Assembly: GCA_903916165.1 (NCBI GenBank)
Contig: CAIWVR010000257.1
Coordinates: forward strand, 1 to 9,064
From: an uncultured Hyphomicrobiales bacterium
GTDB lineage: Bacteria; Pseudomonadota; Alphaproteobacteria; Rhizobiales; Beijerinckiaceae
DNA: 9,064 nucleotides
Direction: 5' to 3'
Under the pieces are notes generated by a model. That model was not told the DNA's origin. It saw only the letters and a list, made by a program, of their open reading frames with translations, and did not search any database. Positions 1 to 6,013 of this stretch are shown piece by piece (position 1 is the stretch's first letter; every line of letters starts with the position of its first letter). The translations under genes were made by a program, and so were the position numbers.

Positions 1-63
1 AAACACATCCCTGCCGCTATGATCTCAGAGAGCTTCCGCAGAGAGGCGACGGATGGATGCTGA
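1..63 (+). CDS. Possible C-terminal tail of an upstream gene (partial)
   Basis: Frame 1 is open from the window edge to a TGA at 61-63 and would encode the last 20 residues of a protein (ending ...REATDGC). It stops 42 bases before the well-supported start at 106, which is the spacing expected of an upstream operon partner. I do not recognise the residues and they do not resemble the C-termini of any protein in this window. The stretch is too short to exclude chance, and frame 3 is also open here, so this is only a possibility. Confidence 0.25.
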   Translation, partial: KHIPAAMISESFRREATDGC

Positions 64-81
64 CGCCCGGGATGACGGGCG
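64..81 (+). other. Small GC-rich hairpin directly after the upstream stop
   Basis: CGCCCG at 64-69 pairs with CGGGCG at 76-81 around a six-base loop (GGATGA). It begins on the base after the TGA at 61-63 and ends 13 bases before the AGGAGG of the next gene. There is no following T-run, so it is not a classical intrinsic terminator. It could be an intercistronic mRNA-processing or stability hairpin, or chance in GC-rich sequence. Confidence 0.25.
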
Positions 82-94
82 CAGCCCAACGAAC

Positions 95-100
95 AGGAGG
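95..100 (+). promoter_or_regulatory. Strong ribosome binding site for the gene at 106
   Basis: A perfect AGGAGG lies five bases upstream of the ATG at 106. It fixes that start, which also matches the N-terminus of the homologous enzyme at 3774 (both begin M-x-G-aromatic-RARIGY). Confidence 0.8.
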
Positions 101-105
101 TCCCC

Positions 106-843
106 ATGTTTGGGTGGCGCGCACGCATTGGCTATATCTCGCCGACCGTCATGGAGGTCTTGCCCTTCGAATTCTATCAGTTTGCACCGGACGGCGTTGG
201 CCTCGTGGGCATGACCTGCGCGATCGACGACTGGCGGCCCGAAGAGTTCGAAAAGGGCCTCGCCCAGGTCAAGGGAGCCGCCGCCTATCTTGGCTCCCGC
301 CAGGTCGACTTCATTATCCATGGCGGCGGCCCGCTCGTTGTGGCGCGCGGCAAGGGTTATGAGGAGACCATTGTCAACGAGGTCGAAGCCGCATCCGGCG
401 TTCCTGCCACGACCGGCGTGCGGGCGGGAATGGAAGCCTTGCGGCATGTGGGCGCGCAGCGCATCGTGATCGCATCCTGCTATCCGCCCGGTCACAACGA
501 AGCCCTCAAAAACTATCTTCAATCCTTCGGGTTCGATGTCGTGCGCGCGGAAGGCACGAACATGCCGTTCAAGGATATCCAGAAGCAATCGCCGAAGGAG
601 ATCCTCGCCTTCACCAAGGATGTTCTGGCTGCGGCCGGTCCCTGCGATGCCGTCTATCTTCCGTGCCCGCAATGGCAGGGCGCGCAGGCGGTCGAGGCCA
701 TCGAGCGCGAGACCGGCGTCACGACTGTGGCCTATACCCACGCGAATTTCTTTCAGGCTTTCAAGAAGCTGGGAATCGACGCACCCATTGCCGGGCATGG
801 CAGGCTGCTCGCCTCACTGGCGGAAACGGCGGCTGCGCTATGA
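106..843 (+). CDS. AMDase/maleate-isomerase/Asp-Glu-racemase-like enzyme 1
   Basis: This 245-residue cytoplasmic protein has no signal peptide and has the size and layout of the aspartate/glutamate racemase superfamily, closest to the arylmalonate decarboxylase (AMDase)/maleate cis-trans isomerase branch. The first half-site, where racemases and maleate isomerase carry a cysteine, reads HGGGPLVVARG (residues 72-82), so glycine replaces it. The second half-site keeps a cysteine at 187 in YLPCPQW (184-190). Tyr126 falls where AMDase has its active-site Tyr126, and the C-terminal G-x-GRLL motif (230-235) is present. In AMDase this Gly/Cys arrangement gives decarboxylation, or isomerisation without a two-cysteine mechanism, so a malonate-type decarboxylase or related deprotonation enzyme is more likely than an ordinary racemase. 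The substrate is unknown. The gene overlaps the next one by ATGA, so it is probably co-translated with SBP1. Fold assignment is firm and reaction is open. Confidence 0.85.
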   Translation: MFGWRARIGYISPTVMEVLPFEFYQFAPDGVGLVGMTCAIDDWRPEEFEKGLAQVKGAAAYLGSRQVDFIIHGGGPLVVARGKGYEETIVNEVEAASGVPATTGVRAGMEALRHVGAQRIVIASCYPPGHNEALKNYLQSFGFDVVRAEGTNMPFKDIQKQSPKEILAFTKDVLAAAGPCDAVYLPCPQWQGAQAVEAIERETGVTTVAYTHANFFQAFKKLGIDAPIAGHGRLLASLAETAAAL

Positions 844-1880
844 ACCACCGCGTCTTCGTCGCCGCCCTCATTGGCACCCTTCTCGCAGGCATTCCGGCCA
901 AGGCGCAAAGCGTTGCAGACTTCTACCGGGGCAAGTCCATCCGCCTGATCATCGGAGCCGCTGCTGGCGGGGGATATGACATTCCCGGCCGTCTCCTGGC
1001 GACGCATATGCCGCGGCATATTCCGGGAAATCCCACCATCATCGTCGAGAACATGCCAGGCGCGACAAGCCTGATCATGACCAACTACCTCTATACGCGC
1101 GCCCCCCGGGACGGCACGGCCATGGGCATGCCCAATAATAATGTCCCGCTTGAGCCAAGGCTCAAGCTCCTGTCCCGCGACGGTGGCAATGTCTCCTTCG
1201 ACATCAGTAAATTCGGATGGGTTGGCTCCCCCGTCCAGGAGCCGCAAATCCTGTTCACGCTCGCGTCGGCAGCCCGCAGCTTCGAGGATCTGAAACTCCG
1301 CAAGGTCGTGCTCGGCGCGACAGGGAGATCGGCCGATAATTATTCGCTTCCGTTCCTTCTGAACCAGCTTCTGGGTGCCAAGACCGAAATTATCGCCGGC
1401 TACACAGGCCAGAACGATATTTTCATCGCGGTTGATCGCGGCGAAGTCCAGGGCAACAGCACGGGACTGACCAACCTGCTGGTGACCAAGCCTGACTGGA
1501 TCCGCGATGGCCGCATCAAAATCCTCGTGCAATTTGGCGCCACCCGCGCCAGGGAAATACCGGACGTCCCGACGGCCATCGAGCTTGCAGCGGACGAAAC
1601 GACACGCGAAATGTTTCGCTTTTTCGGCAAGAAATTCCAGATGGCACGGCCCGTTGCCCTGCCCCCTGATGTGCCCCCCACTCGGTTGCAGGCGCTTCAG
1701 GAGGCTTTTAATGCAACCATGGAGGACAAGGCTTTCCGTGGGGAAGCGCAGCGCATCGGTCTTGAACTCAATCCCGTCAGCGGACCGGAAATGGCTCGAC
1801 TGATTGAAGAGATTCAGGCGACTTCGGAAGACGTCGTGCAGCGGATGCGCACTGTGCTTTCACAAGAACAGGCCAATTAG
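840..1880 (+). CDS. TctC/Bug-like periplasmic solute-binding protein 1 (SBP1)
   Basis: This 346-residue protein has a Sec signal peptide (charged start, hydrophobic 5-19, likely cleavage after AKA at 20-22). The mature part begins with DFYRGK (27-32), then GGGYD (43-47), RHIPGNPT (59-66), NMPGA (71-75) and KFGWVGS (124-130), the pattern of a large TctC-like subgroup of tripartite tricarboxylate transporter receptors. A hinge segment IAGYTGQND (185-193) and the ARPVALPPDVPP segment (269-280) match the second lobe. Known relatives bind organic acids, or sometimes amides and aromatics, in the periplasm. The ligand here is not predictable. The start is ATG at 840, overlapping the upstream stop as ATGA; no strong Shine-Dalgarno is visible, which suggests translational coupling to the enzyme upstream. 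Compared with the other SBPs it lacks the second Gly of the NMPGAG motif (reads NMPGAT), a sign of divergence in the first loop. Confidence 0.9.
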   Translation: MNHRVFVAALIGTLLAGIPAKAQSVADFYRGKSIRLIIGAAAGGGYDIPGRLLATHMPRHIPGNPTIIVENMPGATSLIMTNYLYTRAPRDGTAMGMPNNNVPLEPRLKLLSRDGGNVSFDISKFGWVGSPVQEPQILFTLASAARSFEDLKLRKVVLGATGRSADNYSLPFLLNQLLGAKTEIIAGYTGQNDIFIAVDRGEVQGNSTGLTNLLVTKPDWIRDGRIKILVQFGATRAREIPDVPTAIELAADETTREMFRFFGKKFQMARPVALPPDVPPTRLQALQEAFNATMEDKAFRGEAQRIGLELNPVSGPEMARLIEEIQATSEDVVQRMRTVLSQEQAN

Positions 1881-1913
1881 GTGCGGGCGCAGACGTCCAT
1901 GCGCAGAGGAAAC

Positions 1914-2645
1914 TTACCCCTTTGGCAAATGAGCCAGCAGATGACCATAGCCCTGCTTGGGCGCATGGACCCTGAGCCGCAACATGATCTCCCAGGCGGT
2001 GGCGACACCCGGATGCAAGACAGGAATACCAAGATCGCGCTCAAGTGGCTCGATCATATCCAGCATCCGTAATTTGCCACCCTGAATATAGAGCCCTTCG
2101 GCTTTTGGATGCTGGGTGACAATTTTTTTGATCAGTCGATAAATTTCATGCGAGGACAACATACCGATGTCTTCCCAACGACCGGGCAAGCGCTGCAAGC
2201 CAAGCACATCGAAACCCGCATCTGTGAAATAACGCTGGACAGGTGTGACGTCCTCGAAATCATAACCAATGCCAACAAACCGTTTCACATTGAGAGCTTT
2301 CAGGGCTCTTGTCTGATTTGTTCCAGATGTAAAAATGGGTATGCCCCAACGCTTTTCCCATTTTTCGATCAGGTCCTGCTCGCCGCGAAATCCGACCAGC
2401 ATGAATGGCGGCGTGCCAGCGGGATGGATCAGATCGACCCCATCTTCCGCAAGTTCCGCGATCTTTTCCTCATATGCAGGAATCGCCCCGCCAAATTCCT
2501 GCAACGTGCCACGACGGATATTGTTGAAAAGCGGGAGGACACCGATTCCCTCCGGCAGCATACGGATCAACTCTTCCAGGGAGCCTGACCCTTTTGTCGG
2601 CTTCACTGTGCCAACCATTCCTCGCCAAGCGCCACCAAAAGCCAT
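1914..2645 (-). CDS. Cysteine-free Asp/Glu-racemase/AMDase-like protein
   Basis: This 243-residue protein is encoded on the minus strand. Its start ATG (complement of 2643-2645) is preceded by GGAGGA (2649-2654). It shares the layout of the AMDase/racemase superfamily: DLIHPAGTPPFMLVGFRG (71-88) at the first half-site, Tyr128 in VGIGYDFED at the position of the AMDase tyrosine, GLYIQGGKLRMLDMI (184-198) at the second half-site, and a C-terminal GYGHLL (232-237). Both catalytic cysteine positions are replaced, by Ala/Gly at 76-77 and Gln/Gly at 188-189, and there is no cysteine anywhere in the chain. The usual cysteine proton-transfer chemistry is therefore impossible. It may be a pseudoenzyme, a ligand-binding or regulatory relative, or an enzyme using other residues. 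It converges on SBP1 with 33 bases between stops and diverges from SBP2 across a palindrome, so it is a separate transcription unit. Confidence 0.8.
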   Translation of the reverse strand: MAFGGAWRGMVGTVKPTKGSGSLEELIRMLPEGIGVLPLFNNIRRGTLQEFGGAIPAYEEKIAELAEDGVDLIHPAGTPPFMLVGFRGEQDLIEKWEKRWGIPIFTSGTNQTRALKALNVKRFVGIGYDFEDVTPVQRYFTDAGFDVLGLQRLPGRWEDIGMLSSHEIYRLIKKIVTQHPKAEGLYIQGGKLRMLDMIEPLERDLGIPVLHPGVATAWEIMLRLRVHAPKQGYGHLLAHLPKG

Positions 2646-2648
2646 AAA

Positions 2649-2654
2649 TCCTCC
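2649..2654 (-). promoter_or_regulatory. Ribosome binding site of the minus-strand gene
   Basis: The complement reads GGAGGA, three bases before the ATG at 2645. It supports this start for the cysteine-free protein. Confidence 0.65.
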
Positions 2655-2665
2655 AGAATCAAAAT

Positions 2666-2684
2666 CGAGGCAAGACTTGCCTCG
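2666..2684. promoter_or_regulatory. Perfect 19-base palindrome, candidate operator between divergent genes
   Basis: The sequence CGAGGCAAGACTTGCCTCG has two perfect nine-base arms around a single central A at 2675. It lies in the 98-base space between the divergent starts at 2645 and 2744, 21 bases from the minus-strand start and 59 from the plus-strand start. Position and symmetry fit a dimeric repressor or activator site serving both genes. As RNA it could also form an eight-base stem with a three-base loop in either leader. No regulator gene is present in the window, and I see no second copy of the site here. Confidence 0.55.
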
Positions 2685-2706
2685 GCCAACCTTCCTACGC
2701 CATTAT
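2677..2706 (+). promoter_or_regulatory. Weak candidate sigma70-like promoter for SBP2
   Basis: TTGCCT (2677-2682) and CATTAT (2701-2706) are separated by 18 bases, each matching four of six consensus positions. The -35-like box sits inside the right arm of the palindrome, so a protein bound there would block it. This is a consensus match only, and a promoter of another type is equally possible. Confidence 0.3.
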
Positions 2707-2743
2707 TCGACCCAGGCAGAAATCCACAAGATCGGAGATATTG

Positions 2744-3772
2744 ATGAAGTCCTGTTTTTCGCTTGTCTCCGCGAGCCTGATGGCCAGCGCGATCCTGTGT
2801 TCTCCCGTTCAGGGAGAAACGGTCAAAGATTTTTACGCCAGCAAGACGATCTCATTGACGATCGGATACCCACCCGGAGGCGGGTTCGACTCCTCGGCGC
2901 GCCTTCTCATCCGCCACATGAGCCGCCATATTCCGGGGCAACCCACCATGGTTCCTCGAAACATGCCTGGCGCAGGCAGCCTGGTCGCCGCCAATTATCT
3001 CTACAATCTTGCTGCAAAGGACGGCACGGAATTTGGCATCATCGGGGGGTCTGTCCCCTTCGGACCTTTGTGGAGCCGCGATGGCGTCAAGTTTGAGGCC
3101 GTCAAATTCAATTGGATCGGCAGCATGGATCGCTGGACTGGCATCGCCCTCATGTGGGGTCAGGCCCCGATCACCAGCCTCGACAAAGCACTTGTGCAAG
3201 ACGTGACCATCGGCGCGACCGGCAGCGGCGATGTCACCAGCATTTATCCGCGCGTGCTGAATGCCATGATTGGCACCCGATTCAAAGTCGTGGGGGGCTA
3301 TCAGGGCACGTCTGACCTCAGCCTTGCCATGGAGCGCGGTGAGATCCACGGACGGCTTGGCTGGTGTTGGGATTGCGTTAAGTCAGAAAAGCCAGATTGG
3401 GTATCGGGCGGCAAGATCAAGGTGATGATGCAGCTTGGCATGATCAAGGATCCCGAGCTGCAAGGCATACCCCATATCCTCGATCTTGTCCGGACCGAAG
3501 AAGACCGCCAGATCATCCGGCTCGTGTTTGGCAGTCAGGACATGGCGCGACCTTTTCTTGCGCCGCCCGGCGTCCCGCAAGACCGTCTCACCGCATTGCG
3601 CAAAGCCTTCGAAGAGGCGCTGACAGACAAGGACTTGCTGTCGGAAGCCCAGCGCACGAACCTGCCGATCAAGCTCACCAGTGCGCAGGAGATCGAAAAG
3701 CTCATTGCCGAGGTTTATGCGACGTCCCCGGACGTGATAGATCGAGCCGCAAAACTTATCGGGAGTCAGTAA
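2744..3772 (+). CDS. TctC/Bug-like periplasmic solute-binding protein 2 (SBP2)
   Basis: The 342-residue product starts at ATG 2744, with GGAG at 2734-2737 six bases upstream; a TTG codon directly before it is in frame but less well placed. A Sec signal peptide spans about 1-24 (MKSCFSLVSASL..., cleavage likely after VQG). Cys19 does not sit in a good lipobox, so it is probably not a lipoprotein. The mature protein shows DFY (29-31), GGGFD (45-49), RHIPGQPT (61-68), NMPGAGSL (73-80), KFNWIGSM (121-128), GGYQGTSD (184-191) and ARPFLAPPGVPQDRL (268-282), the standard landmarks of this TctC-like subgroup. It should bind an organic acid or related solute in the periplasm. An unusual C-x-x-C (Cys208-Trp-Asp-Cys211) occupies a site that is GWGWDS in SBP3. 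The gene is followed after one base by AMDase-like enzyme 2, so the two are almost certainly co-transcribed. Confidence 0.9.
   Translation: MKSCFSLVSASLMASAILCSPVQGETVKDFYASKTISLTIGYPPGGGFDSSARLLIRHMSRHIPGQPTMVPRNMPGAGSLVAANYLYNLAAKDGTEFGIIGGSVPFGPLWSRDGVKFEAVKFNWIGSMDRWTGIALMWGQAPITSLDKALVQDVTIGATGSGDVTSIYPRVLNAMIGTRFKVVGGYQGTSDLSLAMERGEIHGRLGWCWDCVKSEKPDWVSGGKIKVMMQLGMIKDPELQGIPHILDLVRTEEDRQIIRLVFGSQDMARPFLAPPGVPQDRLTALRKAFEEALTDKDLLSEAQRTNLPIKLTSAQEIEKLIAEVYATSPDVIDRAAKLIGSQ
3761..3765 (+). promoter_or_regulatory. Ribosome binding site deciding a TTG start
   Basis: GGGAG inside the end of SBP2 lies eight bases before the TTG at 3774. Together with the N-terminal match to the enzyme at 106, it supports TTG as the true start of the next gene. 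Confidence 0.6.
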
Positions 3773-3773
3773 C

Positions 3774-4490
3774 TTGCAGGGATATCGCGCCCGTATTGGT
3801 TATACATCGGTGGCTTTTGTCACTGAAATATTCACCCATGCCTTTTACAAAATGGCCCCCGACGGAGTGACACTTTCCCTTGTCACCATTCAGCAATCCG
3901 AATTTTCAAAGAATGAAATGGATCGTCTTTATGCGGACACCATGTCCGGCGCGCAAAGGCTTGCGTCGTCAGGCGTAGATCTTCTTGTTCTGGGAGGACG
4001 CCCCGTTCTGCTGTCGCGCGGCGAAAGTCTGACGAATATTGAAACGCGCCTGTCAGGTGAACTGGGTGTACGAGTCACGACAGATGCCAGCGCCCAATTG
4101 GCGGCTTTTCATGCACTGGGATCCCGGCAGGTGGCGACAGTCCATCCATTCAGCGAACATGACAATGATCGGCATGATCGCATGATCGAACAATTGGGCC
4201 TTCAATCTGCTGGCTCTCTGGGCGGTGGATGCGATCTCGTCGGCCTGCCGAAAATACCTGTTTCCAAAGCGCTCGAATGGGGGCGCGCGATGAAAAAACG
4301 AAGTCCCGACGCCGATACCCTGCTCTTTCCCTGCCCGCATTGGGCTGTTATCGAAGCCATCGACCAGTTGGAGGCAGAGCTCGATGTCCTGGTCGTGACA
4401 AATCTCCAGGCGACGCTCTGGTACGCCCTGCGCCAACTGAAGATCACTGACAAGATTCCCGGCTATGGACGGCTCCTGCGCGAGCGATAG
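3774..4490 (+). CDS. AMDase/maleate-isomerase/Asp-Glu-racemase-like enzyme 2
   Basis: This is a 238-residue cytoplasmic paralogue of the enzyme at 106. The start is TTG: the resulting N-terminus MQGYRARIGYTS lines up residue for residue with MFGWRARIGYIS of enzyme 1, and GGGAG lies at the right distance. The first half-site reads VLGGRPVLLSRG (72-83), with glycine where racemases have cysteine. The second keeps Cys187 in LFPCPHW (184-190), the same number and PCPxW setting as enzyme 1. The C-terminus has GYGRLL (230-235). The AMDase Tyr126 position appears to be Phe126 within TVHPFSEHD, so its active site differs from enzyme 1. As in AMDase, the single remaining cysteine suggests decarboxylase-like or one-base chemistry rather than two-cysteine racemisation. 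It follows SBP2 by one base. Fold is firm and substrate unknown. Confidence 0.85.
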   Translation: MQGYRARIGYTSVAFVTEIFTHAFYKMAPDGVTLSLVTIQQSEFSKNEMDRLYADTMSGAQRLASSGVDLLVLGGRPVLLSRGESLTNIETRLSGELGVRVTTDASAQLAAFHALGSRQVATVHPFSEHDNDRHDRMIEQLGLQSAGSLGGGCDLVGLPKIPVSKALEWGRAMKKRSPDADTLLFPCPHWAVIEAIDQLEAELDVLVVTNLQATLWYALRQLKITDKIPGYGRLLRER

Positions 4491-4547
4491 TCCGCACATC
4501 TTTCTCAAAGCAATCGTGGCTATCTGGCGATACCTTCCCCGGTGGCA

Positions 4548-4576
4548 TTGACTGACCACCGACACCAGCCGATCAT
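4548..4576 (+). promoter_or_regulatory. Candidate promoter for the hydrolase-SBP3 unit
   Basis: TTGACT (4548-4553, five of six) and GATCAT (4571-4576, four of six) are 17 bases apart in the 130-base gap after enzyme 2. They would give a leader of roughly 38 bases before the ATG at 4621. A short inverted repeat CGGTGG/CCACCG (4540-4545, 4556-4561) overlaps the -35 region. It has no T-run, so it is a poor terminator candidate. Confidence 0.4.
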
Positions 4577-4610
4577 TCACGCAAGAGCAAGACGAACAGG
4601 CTCGTGATAT

Positions 4611-4616
4611 GGGAGG
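4611..4616 (+). promoter_or_regulatory. Ribosome binding site selecting the start at 4621
   Basis: GGGAGG lies four bases before ATG 4621. An in-frame ATG at 4609 would place this motif inside the coding sequence and has no comparable site of its own, so 4621 is preferred. Confidence 0.6.
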
Positions 4617-4620
4617 CGAT

Positions 4621-5994
4621 ATGCAAACGTCGGGGCAGTACGAAGCCATCAAGGACTTTTATCCGCGCGAGGAAGTCCTCGACATGGATCGTCGGGTTGC
4701 GGACATGCCTGACCTCGCGCTCGTCGAACATGAAGACCTTTTTCAAATCGAATGTCTCGGCATGGCTTGGGACATTGGTGTCTTCATCACTGAACCCAAA
4801 GATCAGTCGCGTGTCATGCGCAGTCCAGACGGACGCAAGACCGGCTTTTTTCTGTTGCACGGCGGGGATGGCGATTTCAAATCCCTGTCTGTCCTCGCGC
4901 GGCAACTGGCTGGAAAACTTGGCGCAAAAGTCCTGTCGATGACATTTCCGGGCAGGCTCTATCTTCCAGACCCGTCGCGCGACTGGCCGGGGGACACTAT
5001 CAGCGCCGATGGCACGATCAGGACTCCCATCTGGCTGGACGGAGAATTCATCGGCCCCGATCAATATGACATCATCCGCGACGATTCAACAATGAACCGC
5101 CTGCGCTATGGCACACGAACCCTTGCGCGTGCCAAGCCCGACACGATTTTCTGGCATCGCATGGCAGCCTGGCCGTGCGCATTTGAAATGGCTATGGTCA
5201 CAGCCTGCGCGCGGCATTTCCCTGTTGCAGAATTCGCGGTCCATGCACACGGACATTCAACGGGCGGCGCTTTTTCTGCGAAGCTGCCCCAACTTGTCGA
5301 AAATGTCGTCGGGCAGACGGAACTTGAAACCGCACCTATCGGCTATATAAATGAAGTCAAACATGACTGGTCCGGTGCCTTGGGGAAGATTGGCACTTAT
5401 GAGCGCGTGTCTACGCAGACGGTCCGGCGCAATGATGCCTTCAATGAACTCTACATCCGGACATGGCGTGACCTGGCTCGTTACGCCGGGCCCGAGGCAC
5501 TCGGCCAAGAGGGGCCGACAGCGCTTATGCGTCTGCCGTGGGTGATGGAAGAGGTTTTGGGTGCCTGGGAAGAGGATCGTATCCGTCCCAACTTCAAGGC
5601 TGAATATCCCATCACGCATAATATCGTCGCGTCACTCGAGGCTGCAGCTCATGCCATCGCCGACAGATTGAAGCTTGATCAGGCTGGCAGACATGTGCTT
5701 GTCACGAAATATCTGGGCTTTGGAACCTATGATAGCGGTCCGGGCACGCGCCCGGTGCAGCCTATTTTCTATATCAACTCGGCAAATAGTCGCGACAATA
5801 GTCCTGAAGCTTTCAATGGCGTCATTTTACCCATGTTGGCAGATTTGGAACCTGCTCCACGTGTCAAATGCACACAGCTTGGTGCAGGAACGCATATTTA
5901 CTACAAACCAATGCCTGATCTGCCCTTTGGCCTTACGCGCGCTGCTGCGTTTCTTTGGCAGAAGGCCATTTTAGATGGCTTTTTTATGGACTGA
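4621..5994 (+). CDS. Alpha/beta-hydrolase-fold enzyme, 457 residues
   Basis: The protein has no signal peptide and is predicted cytoplasmic. It shows an alpha/beta hydrolase plan: an oxyanion-type loop FFLLHGGDGDF (about 76-86), a nucleophile elbow HAHGHSTGG (208-216) with Ser213 in G-H-S-T-G, a late strand PIFYINSANSRDN followed by a possible acid Asp392, and LGAGTHIYY with probable catalytic His425. Between elbow and acid is a long mainly helical insert (about 235-360), probably the cap that shapes the pocket. At 457 residues it is much longer than the usual 260-320 of simple esterases, and the N-terminal 70 residues precede the core. An ester, lactone, amide or C-C bond hydrolase is possible, and I cannot name the family or substrate. 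It is followed after 19 bases by SBP3 and presumably acts on what that system imports. The acid assignment is the least certain. Confidence 0.75.
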   Translation: MQTSGQYEAIKDFYPREEVLDMDRRVADMPDLALVEHEDLFQIECLGMAWDIGVFITEPKDQSRVMRSPDGRKTGFFLLHGGDGDFKSLSVLARQLAGKLGAKVLSMTFPGRLYLPDPSRDWPGDTISADGTIRTPIWLDGEFIGPDQYDIIRDDSTMNRLRYGTRTLARAKPDTIFWHRMAAWPCAFEMAMVTACARHFPVAEFAVHAHGHSTGGAFSAKLPQLVENVVGQTELETAPIGYINEVKHDWSGALGKIGTYERVSTQTVRRNDAFNELYIRTWRDLARYAGPEALGQEGPTALMRLPWVMEEVLGAWEEDRIRPNFKAEYPITHNIVASLEAAAHAIADRLKLDQAGRHVLVTKYLGFGTYDSGPGTRPVQPIFYINSANSRDNSPEAFNGVILPMLADLEPAPRVKCTQLGAGTHIYYKPMPDLPFGLTRAAAFLWQKAILDGFFMD

Positions 5995-5999
5995 CTATC

Positions 6000-6006
6000 A
6001 GGAGAG
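6000..6006 (+). promoter_or_regulatory. Ribosome binding site of SBP3
   Basis: AGGAGAG lies seven bases before ATG 6014. It supports 6014 over an in-frame ATG at 5975 that overlaps the hydrolase and would add 13 non-signal residues ahead of the leader. Confidence 0.65.
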
Positions 6007-6013
6007 CACGAAC

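Noticed and set aside
25..798. Long minus-strand open frame (257 codons) opposite enzyme 1, and similar ones at 753-1532, 2852-3349 and 6089-6901
   Set aside because: They lie opposite well-supported genes with clear family motifs. Their translations show no recognisable domain, so they look like antisense shadows of GC-rich coding sequence.
1887..1904. GCGCA/TGCGC inverted repeat between the convergent stops, a possible two-way terminator
   Set aside because: The stem has only five pairs with an eight-base loop and no T-run on either strand, too weak to call.
2744..2815. SBP2 as a lipoprotein through Cys19
   Set aside because: The residues before the cysteine (AIL) do not fit a lipobox; a signal peptidase I site near VQG is more likely.
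2109..3096. Plus-strand open frames crossing the minus-strand gene and the start of SBP2
   Set aside because: They overlap two genes with clear homology and ribosome sites, contain no recognisable domain, and would run through the divergent intergenic region.
4540..4561. CGGTGG/CCACCG inverted repeat after enzyme 2, considered as a terminator
   Set aside because: Six pairs, a ten-base loop and no T-run; it also overlaps a better promoter candidate.
4640..4670. IKDFYPREE near the hydrolase N-terminus resembling the DFY motif of the SBPs
   Set aside because: The similarity is three residues in an unrelated fold without a signal peptide; most likely coincidence.
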